The notes beneath the pieces are model-generated. The model had not been told where the DNA came from. It saw only the letters and a list, made by a program, of their open reading frames with translations, and made no database searches. From Dehalococcoidia bacterium (lineage in GTDB: Bacteria > Chloroflexota > Dehalococcoidia > GIF9 > AB-539-J10): DNA of 19,476 bases. Location of the stretch: the NCBI GenBank assembly GCA_003562555.1, contig PWUO01000223.1:1-19476 (forward strand), given 5' to 3'. The position numbers were made by a program, and so were the translations under genes. The number at the start of each line of letters is the position of its first letter. Within the stretch, counting starts at the first letter, position 1. Positions 1-7,614 of the stretch are shown here, piece after piece.

Positions 1-1
1 G

Positions 2-451
2 ACCGACGCGCTTGAGCTTACCGCCTTTGCCAGTGAAGTGACTGTGGTGCATCGCAGAGACGAGTTGCGCGCCACGGCGGCACTGCAGTCGAATGCTCGC
101 AAGTCACCTAAGATCAGTTTCATATGGAACTCCGTGGTGGAAGGCATTGAGGGCGATCCGGTCGTGACTACTCTCCGCCTCCGAAACACCAGGGATGCTA
201 TAATCAGTGACGTTGCGGTTGATGGGGTGTTTGTGGCGGTGGGTTCCGTGCCCTCGACAGAGTTCCTTGGCGATTCCGTGCCGCAGGACGAGTTCGGGTG
301 TATCATCACCAATGAGTTGATGGAGACTGCGATCGCGGGCGTGTTCGCCGCTGGAGATGTTCGTCATGATTCAGCACGGCAGGTAATCACCGCCGCAGGT
401 GATGGGGCGACCGCTGCGCTCTCGGCAAGGAGGTATATCAACTCACTATGA
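2..451 (+). CDS. trxB: Thioredoxin reductase, C-terminal part (5' end outside window)
   Basis: This is the last ~149 residues of an NADPH-dependent FAD flavoprotein that reduces thioredoxin in the cytoplasm. The frame is open from base 2, so the gene begins before the window. The visible start carries HRRDELRA, the NADP 2'-phosphate recognition motif of TrxB. The end carries GVFAAGDVRHDSARQVITAAGDG in two parts: the AAGD element contacts FAD and the RQVxTAAGDG helix closes the family's C-terminal signature. The redox CxxC would lie upstream and cannot be checked. The stop overlaps the rplI start (ATGA), so the two are probably translationally coupled. A related ferredoxin/thioredoxin reductase-like flavoprotein is the main alternative, but the HRRxxxR motif favours NADPH-TrxB. 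Confidence 0.9.
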   Translation, partial: TDALELTAFASEVTVVHRRDELRATAALQSNARKSPKISFIWNSVVEGIEGDPVVTTLRLRNTRDAIISDVAVDGVFVAVGSVPSTEFLGDSVPQDEFGCIITNELMETAIAGVFAAGDVRHDSARQVITAAGDGATAALSARRYINSL

Positions 452-906
452 AGGTTCTCTTCTTGAAAGATGTCCCGGGTTCCGGCGAGGCCGGAGATGT
501 GAAGGAAGTTGCTCGCGGATTCGGTCGCAATTATCTGTTGCCCCGCGGGCTGGCGGTTGAGGCCAGTCCTGGCGCGATGAAGCAGGCGGAGTCCCGCATT
601 CGCCAGGAGAAGGAGCGCAAGGAGCAGGAGGCGAAGAAGCTGGAAACCCTTGCCGGCAGTGTGCAGGGCAAGGAGTTGCATTTCAAGGCTCGCGTAGGCG
701 CCGAGGATAAGCTGTTTGGCTCCATAACCGCCAGTCACATCGCTGACGAATTGAGTAAGCTGGTCGATGCGACTATCGAGAAGAAGCATGTCGTCATGGA
801 ACGCCCGCTGCGCGAGACGGGCAGTCATGAAGTGCTGGTCCGGTTCTCCGGGCAAGCCGAGGCCACGATCAACGTTACCATAGAACCAGAAACCGACGAA
901 TCGTAG
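448..906 (+). CDS. rplI: Large-subunit ribosomal protein bL9
   Basis: At 152 aa this is the normal length for bL9, which binds 23S rRNA at the base of the L1 stalk. The N-terminal rRNA-binding domain is clear (MKVLFLKDVPGSGEAGDVKE and GFGRNYLLPRGLA). It is followed by the charged connecting helix (about residues 45-75, rich in E, K, Q and R) and the C-terminal domain with the typical KLFGSIT segment. The ATG overlaps the trxB stop by 4 nt and has a strong Shine-Dalgarno AAGGAGGT at 427-434. dnaB starts 10 nt after the stop; the rplI-dnaB order is common in bacteria, so the block is probably one transcript. Nothing is unusual in it. Confidence 0.97.
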   Translation: MKVLFLKDVPGSGEAGDVKEVARGFGRNYLLPRGLAVEASPGAMKQAESRIRQEKERKEQEAKKLETLAGSVQGKELHFKARVGAEDKLFGSITASHIADELSKLVDATIEKKHVVMERPLRETGSHEVLVRFSGQAEATINVTIEPETDES

Positions 907-916
907 GTGGTGTGTC

Positions 917-2302
917 ATGGTGGAACAGGGGAACCTCCCTCCCCACGACATCGAGGCGGAAGAGGCTCTACTCGGTTCTCTGCTCATCGACCCCGATGCG
1001 ATCCTGAAGGTCATAACCTTCCTCAAGGTCGAGGACTTCTTCGACGAGGTGAACGCGTCCATCTACGGTGCGTGTGTCAACCTGTATCGTCGTAGTGAGG
1101 CCATCAATCAGATTACGGTCGCTCATGAACTGATGCGGCTCGGGCGGCTTGAGCAGAGTGGAGGTGCCTCCAACCTCAATCGGCTTATCGGTGGTGTGCC
1201 TACATCGCTGCACGTCGAGTACTACGGCCGCATTGTCGAGCGTATGTCGCTCAACCGCAAGCTCATCGCCGCCGGAAGACGGATCGCTGCCATTGGCTAT
1301 GAGGCCGGTCCCGATACCGAGCAGAGCATGAGCCAGGCCGAGGAAGCGCTGTTTCAGGTGCGGATGCGGGAGAGCAATCGGGATTTCGTATCGATTCGCG
1401 ACGTGCTTGATGGGTATTTCGAGGAGAGCGGGCGCGCTGTCGATGTGGCAGCAGAAGGCTTGCCGCACGTCAAGACAGGATTTGGCGGGCTGGACAGCCT
1501 CCTGGGGGGCCTGCAGCGGTCAGATCTGATCATCCTCGCCGCTCGTCCCAGCATAGGTAAGACCACACTGGCCCTCGATATCGCCCGTAGGGCGGCGGTG
1601 GACCAGAAGGCGTGTGTCGCCCTCTTCAGTCTCGAGATGTCTGCGGAGTCGGTGGTCCAACGCATGCTCTCGGCGCAGTCCGACGTGGATTTCTGGCAGG
1701 TGCGGATCGGCAAGTTCTTCGAACACGAGGAACGCAAGATCATGGAGGGCGCTGGAGTGCTGTCTGATGCCAGTATCTATATCGATGACACGCCGCAGGT
1801 TGGGACGATGTCGGTCAGGAGCAAGGCGAAGCGCCTGGACTTCGAACGACGTCTCGACCTCGTGATCATCGACTACCTTCAGCTGATCGAGGGGGAGGGA
1901 AGAAGGGATACCCGTGTTCAGGAACTCAGCCAGATCACCAGATCGCTCAAGTTGCTCGCCCGAGAGTTGAACGTCCCCGTTATTGCAGTATCGCAGCTCA
2001 GCCGCGCAGTGGAATGGCGCACTTCTCACGTCCCCCAACTCGCGGATCTTCGTGAATCGGGCACGATTGAGCAGGACGCTGACATCGTTCTGTTCATCTA
2101 TCGTGAGGACAAGTACGTCAGCGAAGAGGAATGGAACCGGTTACATGACATAATGGGAGAACCGTATCCGAAAGGCATCGCGGATGTGATGGTCGCAAAG
2201 CACCGCAATGGCCCGCTTGGCCAGGTGAAGATGCGGTTCGTGGACCGGGTGGTCCGATTCGACAATCTGGAGCAGGGAGCTGCTTCGTCATCCTTGATCT
2301 AG
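917..2302 (+). CDS. dnaB: Replicative DNA helicase DnaB
   Basis: The 461-aa hexameric replication-fork helicase, usual length, no intein. The N-terminal DnaB domain begins at LPPHDIEAEEALLGSLLI (residues 7-24). The RecA-like motor has Walker A ARPSIGKT at 209-216 (Ile where Met is commoner), Walker B LVIIDY at 315-320, and the SQLSRAVE and DLRESGTIEQDAD blocks near 359-390. The C-terminal KHRNGPLG (428-435) carries the arginine-finger region. The start ATG at 917 is preceded by AGGTGG at 905-910, partly inside the rplI stop region. The next two genes encode a DnaD-domain protein and a helicase-loader-like ATPase, so this is a replication-initiation or restart cluster. Confidence 0.97.
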   Translation: MVEQGNLPPHDIEAEEALLGSLLIDPDAILKVITFLKVEDFFDEVNASIYGACVNLYRRSEAINQITVAHELMRLGRLEQSGGASNLNRLIGGVPTSLHVEYYGRIVERMSLNRKLIAAGRRIAAIGYEAGPDTEQSMSQAEEALFQVRMRESNRDFVSIRDVLDGYFEESGRAVDVAAEGLPHVKTGFGGLDSLLGGLQRSDLIILAARPSIGKTTLALDIARRAAVDQKACVALFSLEMSAESVVQRMLSAQSDVDFWQVRIGKFFEHEERKIMEGAGVLSDASIYIDDTPQVGTMSVRSKAKRLDFERRLDLVIIDYLQLIEGEGRRDTRVQELSQITRSLKLLARELNVPVIAVSQLSRAVEWRTSHVPQLADLRESGTIEQDADIVLFIYREDKYVSEEEWNRLHDIMGEPYPKGIADVMVAKHRNGPLGQVKMRFVDRVVRFDNLEQGAASSSLI

Positions 2303-2320
2303 TGGTGAGACAGTGAGTCT

Positions 2321-2998
2321 ATGATCGGTCGCATCGCGTATTCAGCCGCCCAGCCCGGGTCCTTTGCACAGGTTCCGGAGTCATATCTCTTAGTACTGAT
2401 GCGGCAGGTCGATGATCCGGTGGAACTGAAGGTCACGATGCTGGTGTTTCACCTGCTCAGCAGATCTCGCAGCTATCCTGGCGTTGTGATGTACGCTGAC
2501 CTGGTGATGAGGGCGGCATCGGTCTTGGGTATCGACGAAATCGAGTGCGGTCGTGCGATCGATGCGGCGGTCAATCGAGGAGTGTTTCTGAAGATTGATG
2601 TTTCGTCAGATGATAATGAGGTTAGGGCCGCTTATGTTGCCAATCTCGAAGCCGATCTCGATGCTATCGAACGGCTGAAGGCGGGGAGTACGGAACTCGG
2701 AGACAGTAGAGGGGCCGTGCCTAACGTGTTCGAGCTGTATGAACAGAACATTGGTATCATCACCCCTATGATTGCCGAGGAGCTGCGTGATGCGCAGAGA
2801 ACATATCCCGCGGAGTGGATCGAGGAAGCGTTTCGCGAGGCGGTGAGGGGGAGGAAGCAGAATTGGAAGTACATCAGCAGGATACTGGAACGCTGGACTG
2901 CAGAGGGCAAAGGAAGTGGAGCACATAGACCGGGTGCTCTCCCGGATGACCCGGATAAGTACGTCAAGGGCAGATACGGGCGAATCGTACGACGCTGA
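2321..2998 (+). CDS. DnaD-domain replication protein
   Basis: A 225-aa protein in two parts. Residues 1 to ~110 look helical and winged-helix-like, as in DnaD/DnaB-type primosome proteins. Residues ~136-195 match the DnaD C-terminal domain: VFELYEQNIGIITPMIAEEL, then the hallmark NWKYISRILERW at 181-192, which in the family contributes to ssDNA binding and primosome assembly. The basic tail (KGRYGRIVRR) could also touch DNA. It lies 18 nt after dnaB and 22 nt before the loader-like gene, so a role in loading DnaB is inferred from both domain and position. Phage genomes also carry DnaD-domain proteins, but the chromosomal context argues against that here. Confidence 0.85.
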   Translation: MIGRIAYSAAQPGSFAQVPESYLLVLMRQVDDPVELKVTMLVFHLLSRSRSYPGVVMYADLVMRAASVLGIDEIECGRAIDAAVNRGVFLKIDVSSDDNEVRAAYVANLEADLDAIERLKAGSTELGDSRGAVPNVFELYEQNIGIITPMIAEELRDAQRTYPAEWIEEAFREAVRGRKQNWKYISRILERWTAEGKGSGAHRPGALPDDPDKYVKGRYGRIVRR

Positions 2999-3020
2999 GG
3001 GCGTGCTCCGGGGCGAAAAC

Positions 3021-4298
3021 ATGAGTGGCGATGAATCGCGCCGCTGCACAGTGTGCCGTGGTGCGGGCTTCGTGCATCCTTTACTGCCGTCCGGCGAACC
3101 CGATTACTCACGTGTCGTTCCGTGCACCTGCCGCGAGCAGGCTCTTGTAAGACAGAAGCAGGGTCTACTCGAGAGATACAGCAATCTCGGCCTCTTGACA
3201 CATTACTCATTTGATACATTGCGCTCCTCTGGTCGCACGGGCGCTCCTGACGGGTATCAGGCCGCGTACGAGGCGGCGCGCCGCTACGCTGATGATCCGT
3301 GCGGCTGGCTGGTGCTGGTAGGTCCCGTGGGCAGCGGGAAGACCCACCTGGCGTGCGCGATAGCAAACAGCCGGATTACCCGGGGGGCTCCGGCCTTCTA
3401 TGTAAGTGCGGCGGATCTTCTTGATCACCTGCGTGCTGCCTTCAATCCCGGCAGTGATGTCAGCTACGATGACCTCTTCTCTCAGGTTAGAAACGCACCA
3501 CTCCTCGTGCTTGACGATGTACGTGCCGAAGGCGCGAGCGACTGGTCCCGCCAGAAGCTCGAGCAGATACTCAATCATCGATATAACCTTCGATTGCCCA
3601 CAGTCATAACGACCGATGCGGCTTTGGACGAGCTCGATCCTGGTCTGAGCGCTCGGTTCGTCGATAGTCAGTTCTGCTCGGTGCTGTTGCTGGGACGCAC
3701 ACGAGACAGCGGCCTGCAGATGCCGGCATTGCCCGATGGTTTGAAGCAGGAGACGTTCGAGTCGTTCGACTATCGCCGCACCGAGCTCTCGGATGAACAG
3801 CAGCAGAATCTCGAAATGGCCTATAGCCTCGCGCTTGACTTTGCCCGACAACCGGAGGGCTGGCTCATGTTCCAGGGGGTCCACGGATGCGGGAAGACGC
3901 ATTTGGCGTCCGCCATCGCCAATTCCCGTCTCGCTGCCGGACAACCCGTACTCTTCGTCGTTGTCGCTGACCTGCTCGATTACCTTCGCTCGGCATTCGG
4001 CCCGGACAGCCGGGTATCCTATGCCCGGTTCTTCGAAGAGGTCAAGCAGAGTCCTCTGCTGATTCTGGACGATTTTGGTGAGCAGTCGAGCACTCCCTGG
4101 GCACGATCCAAGCTCTTCCAGCTCATCAATCACCGCTACAACGCCCGTCTGCCGATGGTGGTCACGACTTGTCTGTCGCTTGACGAGATGGAGATACGTA
4201 TCAGTTCCCGATTCGCCGATCCTCGATTTGGAACTGTGTTCAACATCCTCGCACCGCACTTCAACGTGGATGTGTACGATCACGAGTCCGGGCGGTAA
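3021..4298 (+). CDS. Tandem double-AAA+ DnaC/DnaI-like helicase-loader protein
   Basis: A 425-aa protein of the DnaC/IstB ATPase type with two complete AAA+ modules. An N-terminal CxxC (C9, C12) and CxC (C35, C37) could bind zinc. Module 1 has Walker A GPVGSGKT (101-108), Walker B LLVLDD (161-166) and a box VII arginine SARF (R212). Module 2 repeats these at 286-293 (GVHGCGKT), 346-351 and R397, a constant offset of 185 residues with no gap. Both have lost the usual sensor-1 Asn: TTD (197-199) and TTC (382-384). Position after dnaB and the DnaD gene implies helicase loading. I chose ATG 3021, though the frame is open upstream into the DnaD gene and an in-frame GTG sits at 3003; the ribosome site (GGGGCG) is weak. 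Ordinary loaders have one ATPase domain. Confidence 0.85.
   Translation: MSGDESRRCTVCRGAGFVHPLLPSGEPDYSRVVPCTCREQALVRQKQGLLERYSNLGLLTHYSFDTLRSSGRTGAPDGYQAAYEAARRYADDPCGWLVLVGPVGSGKTHLACAIANSRITRGAPAFYVSAADLLDHLRAAFNPGSDVSYDDLFSQVRNAPLLVLDDVRAEGASDWSRQKLEQILNHRYNLRLPTVITTDAALDELDPGLSARFVDSQFCSVLLLGRTRDSGLQMPALPDGLKQETFESFDYRRTELSDEQQQNLEMAYSLALDFARQPEGWLMFQGVHGCGKTHLASAIANSRLAAGQPVLFVVVADLLDYLRSAFGPDSRVSYARFFEEVKQSPLLILDDFGEQSSTPWARSKLFQLINHRYNARLPMVVTTCLSLDEMEIRISSRFADPRFGTVFNILAPHFNVDVYDHESGR
3252..4229 (+). repeat. Intragenic duplication encoding two AAA+ modules
   Basis: Copy 1 covers 3252-3674 (residues 78-218) and copy 2 covers 3807-4229 (residues 263-403), offset by 555 nt. By hand count about 71 of 141 residues are identical, with no insertion or deletion. 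Shared blocks include GKTHLA, AIANSR, ADLLD, NHRYN and RLP. The level of divergence suggests an old duplication, not an assembly artefact. Confidence 0.85.
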
Positions 4299-4336
4299 CA
4301 GGTCTACCGGTTCGGTTTCTCGTGGAAGGCGACGTA

Positions 4337-5023
4337 ATGGGTGCTACGATTCTCATCATATTCGGCTATGCCCTTGGCGCCTTGCCGTTTACCGTTGCGC
4401 TTTCGGTTGCGGTTGGTATTGACGTGTTGACTGAAACCGACCTGTATGCAGCGCTTCGTCGGCAGGCAGGCTGGCCACATGCAGCAGCATCGGTTCTTGT
4501 GGATACTGCCAAGGGCATGTTCCCGGTTCTGATAGGGTTCGGGTTCTCGTTTTCTCCATGGGTGGTTTCAGGGGCGGCGATCGCTACTGTCATTGGCCAG
4601 ATGTGGCCGCCATTGCGCGGTCATGGAGCGAAGGGCAACAGTACCGCCATTGGTGCACTTACAGTGCTTGCATTGGTGTATGAGGTGTATCTGGTTCTCC
4701 TGTGTTTACCGTTCTTCGTCACTGGAATCGCGTTTCGCCTTCTCCTGCTGGCCTCGCCACCCGAGGAGCGAGACCCCGACAGCCTTCTTGCCGTGGCGCT
4801 GCCCTTCATGATGCTGATCGGATTTGTAGTGGCTCCAGTATTGTCGTGGCTCGCTGGCGGCCATTCTGGAATGACCGTTGGCGTTGCGCTCATCCTGTGC
4901 GTCATCGTGGCGAAGCGGCTGACTGCCGGGCTTCGGACGGACCTTGATGTCGGAGTGGGGGCTGGACGAGTGCTCTTGCGTCGGTTGCTGTTCGATCAGT
5001 CCCTAGCCGGACGCGACGTCTAG
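4337..5023 (+). CDS. Diverged PlsY-like membrane acyltransferase family protein
   Basis: A 228-aa multi-spanning membrane protein. It resembles PlsY, which acylates glycerol-3-phosphate from acyl-phosphate at the inner face of the membrane. Matching traits are GALPF near the N-terminus (14-18; PlsY usually GSIPF), VDTAKG (55-60; DxxKG in PlsY), and IGQMWPPLRGHGAKGNSTA (86-104), which lines up with the PlsY GHxWPxxxxFKGGKGxAT motif. The glycine-rich GSGNxGATN motif expected near residues 30-45 is absent (that stretch reads VLTETDLYAALRRQAGW). Activity is therefore doubtful. ATG 4337 is preferred because GGAAGG lies at 4325-4330; a GTG at 4322 is the alternative. A degenerate paralogue with another role is possible. 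Confidence 0.65.
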   Translation: MGATILIIFGYALGALPFTVALSVAVGIDVLTETDLYAALRRQAGWPHAAASVLVDTAKGMFPVLIGFGFSFSPWVVSGAAIATVIGQMWPPLRGHGAKGNSTAIGALTVLALVYEVYLVLLCLPFFVTGIAFRLLLLASPPEERDPDSLLAVALPFMMLIGFVVAPVLSWLAGGHSGMTVGVALILCVIVAKRLTAGLRTDLDVGVGAGRVLLRRLLFDQSLAGRDV

Positions 5024-5212
5024 CGCTGTGGCCTCCCCGTGTCCTTCGAGCCTGCTGCACGCCGGGACGTGCCTTTGAATCGACTGCGTCATCCCAGATC
5101 GCCTTGCGCAGCAGATGCTGCCTGCCTTCGCGGTATGACATACTATGCGCGGTTGTCCGACCCGACACTGGGCTTTGGGGACAGGCCGACAATCTATCCG
5201 GGAGGACTGGCG

Positions 5213-6013
5213 ATGCAAGACATGAGTGCCTACGCGCTTGATGGTAGGACTGCAATAGTGACTGGATCAGGCTCTGGTATCGGGCGTGGCACGGCGCTTG
5301 AGATGGCGAACGCGGGGGCCCATATCGTTGTCGCCGAATTGCAGCAGGATGCAGCTGATGAGACCGCCGCGATGATACGTGCGCTCGGGCGGCGCGCCCT
5401 CGTCGTGGCAACGGATGTCACCAGTGTTGAGAGCGTGGAGAATATGGTCGCCGCAGCCGTCCATGAGTTTGGAGGGGTCGATATCCTTGTCAACAATGTA
5501 GGAGGGCTGGGTCCGAAGCCGAAGAAGACGACCATCACAGAACTGGAGATCGACGAATGGGAATCGCTGCTTCGGCTCAACCTGACATCGCAGTTCATCT
5601 GCTGTAAGGCATTCATCACGTTGCTGCTTCGCAGTGACAGGAGGGGTGTCATCGTCAACATTGCGTCCCTTGCGGCGCTTGTACCCTACGAGACGTCGGT
5701 GGTCTATGGGGCTGCCAAAGCAGGAGTGGTGAGCATGACCCAGACGCTCGCCGCAGAGTATGGCAAGCGCGGGGTCCGGGTGAACTGTATCGCGCCAGGG
5801 CATGTCCGTACTCCCATACCCGAGGCCCTCTATCAGGGACGGGAGGAGTTGCGTGCCGCCCAGAACAGGATCATTCCGGTAGGCAGGTGGTGTGAGCCTG
5901 AAGAGTTGGGGCGCCTTGCGGTATTCCTGGCTTCGGACGCATCGAGCTATGTCACCGGTCAAACGATCGTGGCAAGTGGCGGGATGACGTATTTTCTCAC
6001 TAAGGTTCACTGA
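5213..6013 (+). CDS. Short-chain dehydrogenase/reductase (SDR family)
   Basis: A 266-aa classical SDR of normal length. The nucleotide-binding TGSGSGIG is at 17-24. An acidic residue (E42) at the end of the second strand favours NAD(H) over NADP(H). Also visible are the NNVG motif (94-97, usually NNAG) and the catalytic tetrad N123, S152, Y165, K169 (YGAAK). A C-terminal block VNCIAPGHVRTP and the end ASGGMTYF are typical of FabG-like enzymes. The start ATG 5213 has GGAGGA at 5201-5206; the open frame reaches back to 5039, but that extension does not resemble an SDR. The substrate cannot be deduced. It sits 189 nt after the PlsY-like gene, so it need not be co-transcribed. Confidence 0.9.
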   Translation: MQDMSAYALDGRTAIVTGSGSGIGRGTALEMANAGAHIVVAELQQDAADETAAMIRALGRRALVVATDVTSVESVENMVAAAVHEFGGVDILVNNVGGLGPKPKKTTITELEIDEWESLLRLNLTSQFICCKAFITLLLRSDRRGVIVNIASLAALVPYETSVVYGAAKAGVVSMTQTLAAEYGKRGVRVNCIAPGHVRTPIPEALYQGREELRAAQNRIIPVGRWCEPEELGRLAVFLASDASSYVTGQTIVASGGMTYFLTKVH

Positions 6014-6035
6014 GATTCGGGGGTCTTGCCCCTGT

Positions 6036-6078
6036 AGTACGACGTACTGTTGCGGGCCTGCTGGACGGTTGCTAGAAT
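6036..6078 (+). promoter_or_regulatory. Sigma-A-type promoter of the HNH gene with adjacent inverted repeat
   Basis: A -35 TTGCGG (6050-6055) and -10 TAGAAT (6073-6078) are separated by 17 nt, and TG at 6070-6071 makes an extended -10. Transcription would start near 6085, about 11 nt before the ATG. The 13-nt inverted repeat AGTAC-GAC-GTACT at 6036-6048 ends just before the -35 box and could be an operator. Confidence 0.5.
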
Positions 6079-6095
6079 ACCCCGAGGGCTCTCCG

Positions 6096-6656
6096 ATGGT
6101 AGATGCTCCTGTACTCGTCCTCAATCAAGGCTTCGAGCCTCATGATGTGTGCCGGACCCGACGGGCGATTGTGCTTGTGTATTGTGGCAAGGCGGAACTG
6201 GTGGAAGACAGCCGGGGTGAGGTGCACACCGTATCCGCGTCGTTCGCCATACCCTCGGTGATTCGCCTGACTCAGCGCGTGCGGCGCCCCTTTCACGAAC
6301 GCCGCCTTACCAGGCCGGAGGTGTTCATGCGCGACGGGTACAGGTGTCAGTACTGCGGGCGTGAAACCCGAGAATTGACGCTTGACCATGTGGTGCCACG
6401 TAGCCAGGGCGGTGGACATTCATGGGAGAACGTGGTCAGTGCCTGCAAACTGTGCAACCGCCGGAAGGGCGGGCGGACACCTGAGCAGGCGAACATGAAA
6501 CTGCTGAACGAACCAAGGGCACCACGTGCCTACGGGTATCATGTGCCGTATCACTACTTCTGTTCACATGTGGAGTGGCAGAAGTACGTCTCGCAGAAGC
6601 ACGAGGTCATCCATGGCTCTCGGGCGTCTGAATCTGCTCCGGACGTAGCTCTTTGA
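6096..6656 (+). CDS. HNH endonuclease family protein
   Basis: A 186-aa protein with a C-terminal HNH nuclease fold. Two zinc-knuckle pairs (C84/C87 and C117/C120) bracket the active-site LDHVVPRSQGG (DH at 97-98) and N112; N121 sits in the third position of the fold. The N-terminal part (LVLNQGFEPHDVCRTRRAIVLVYCGKAELVE) matches the common stand-alone chromosomal HNH family whose members start MxVLVLNxxYEP. Its biological role is not established, and nothing nearby suggests a restriction or mobile system. ATG 6096 is chosen because homologues start at this motif and GAGGG is at 6084-6088; a TTG at 6069 extends the frame. Its 3' end overlaps psp1 on the other strand by 50 bp. Confidence 0.88.
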   Translation: MVDAPVLVLNQGFEPHDVCRTRRAIVLVYCGKAELVEDSRGEVHTVSASFAIPSVIRLTQRVRRPFHERRLTRPEVFMRDGYRCQYCGRETRELTLDHVVPRSQGGGHSWENVVSACKLCNRRKGGRTPEQANMKLLNEPRAPRAYGYHVPYHYFCSHVEWQKYVSQKHEVIHGSRASESAPDVAL

Positions 6657-7614
6657 CCATCGTCTCCAGTTGCACGGTGACGGTTCCCTTGAGCACGTTC
6701 ACCGCAATGACCCTGCCCGGACCGAACTCAGTATCCACCATCCGGTTTACCTTGGGCATGCGGGACTTCGCTTCGATGTACATGTCCTGCTCGTAGTTCA
6801 GGCAGCAGAGCAATCGACCGCAGACACCGGATATCTTCATCGGGTTGAGCGCGAGTTCCTGGGTCTTGGCCATCTTGATCGTTGATTGCGCCAGTTGTCC
6901 GAGGAACGTCTGACAGCATAGATTGTAGCCGCACTTGCCCAGCAGCCCGCACAGTTTTCCCTGTTCCCTCGGGCCGACCTGCCGCAACTCAATGCGTGCG
7001 TGCAACAGGCGGCTGAGTTCCCGGACCAGTTTTCGGAAGTCGACCTTGTCGTCGGCACGGAAGTAGATGGTGACGTGCTTCTCACCCTCGTATCGTGCGG
7101 CCAATGGCCGCATCCGGAGGTGCAACTGTTTGACCTTCTCTCGACACAGGGCGAGTGCTCGCAGGGACTGCTCGTCCGTACCGGCCTGCAGCAGCATGCG
7201 TGGGCAGCGGTGTGTCTCCTCCTCGGGTGGCTGCGCCTCGGCATCGCCACGTGTCGGGACCTCGTCTGCCGTTACCTCACGGTCTTTGGATTCGCCCTCC
7301 GCGGTGGCATCCTCTGCGGTCTCGTGTTCGATGGTGTGCGCCGTCGGCTGGAACGTAAGCTCGGTGTTGGTCTCCGATGGATCCTCTGAGATTGTGTGCG
7401 ACGATTCTTTCGCCACCGACTCTGGATCTGACACATGCGATTGCTCGTCGTCAAATGGTTCGGTTGGGGACTGGCTCGGGGCGGAGCCCTCGCCGTGTTC
7501 GAAGTTGTTCGTCACGTGCTCGTCCGGGTCCTCCTGCCTATTGGGGCTCGGCGTCGTTATCTCCTCGGCCTCGGCCTCCTGCCGCACCTCTTCGTTCTGA
7601 TCTTTTTCGTTCAT
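6607..7614 (-). CDS. PSP1-domain (RicT/YaaT-like) protein with acidic N-terminal replacement
   Basis: A 335-aa protein. Residues ~138-318 match the conserved part of RicT/YaaT, which in Bacillus forms an Fe-S complex with RicA and RicF acting in RNA processing and sporulation or biofilm control. Landmarks are KVDFRKLVRELS, RIELRQVGPRE, GKCGYNLCC (C228, C233, C234) and GVCGRLLCC (C265, C270, C271), so the cluster-binding cysteines are kept. The N-terminal part that in RicT reads VVGVRFKKAGKIYYFDP is missing. In its place residues 1-133 are low-complexity and rich in E, D, T, S and P. ATG 7614 overlaps the holB stop (ATGA); the frame continues upstream but only as a holB shadow. It is the last gene of the lysA-holB-psp1 unit. 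Confidence 0.88.
   Translation of the reverse strand: MNEKDQNEEVRQEAEAEEITTPSPNRQEDPDEHVTNNFEHGEGSAPSQSPTEPFDDEQSHVSDPESVAKESSHTISEDPSETNTELTFQPTAHTIEHETAEDATAEGESKDREVTADEVPTRGDAEAQPPEEETHRCPRMLLQAGTDEQSLRALALCREKVKQLHLRMRPLAARYEGEKHVTIYFRADDKVDFRKLVRELSRLLHARIELRQVGPREQGKLCGLLGKCGYNLCCQTFLGQLAQSTIKMAKTQELALNPMKISGVCGRLLCCLNYEQDMYIEAKSRMPKVNRMVDTEFGPGRVIAVNVLKGTVTVQLETMVKELRPEQIQTPESHG

Noticed and set aside
3207..4283. 358-codon open frame on the - strand
   Set aside because: It lies opposite the double AAA+ gene, whose motifs are unambiguous. The - frame shows no domain pattern.
5267..6124. 285-codon open frame on the - strand
   Set aside because: It lies antisense to the SDR gene, with no recognisable motif and no ribosome site.
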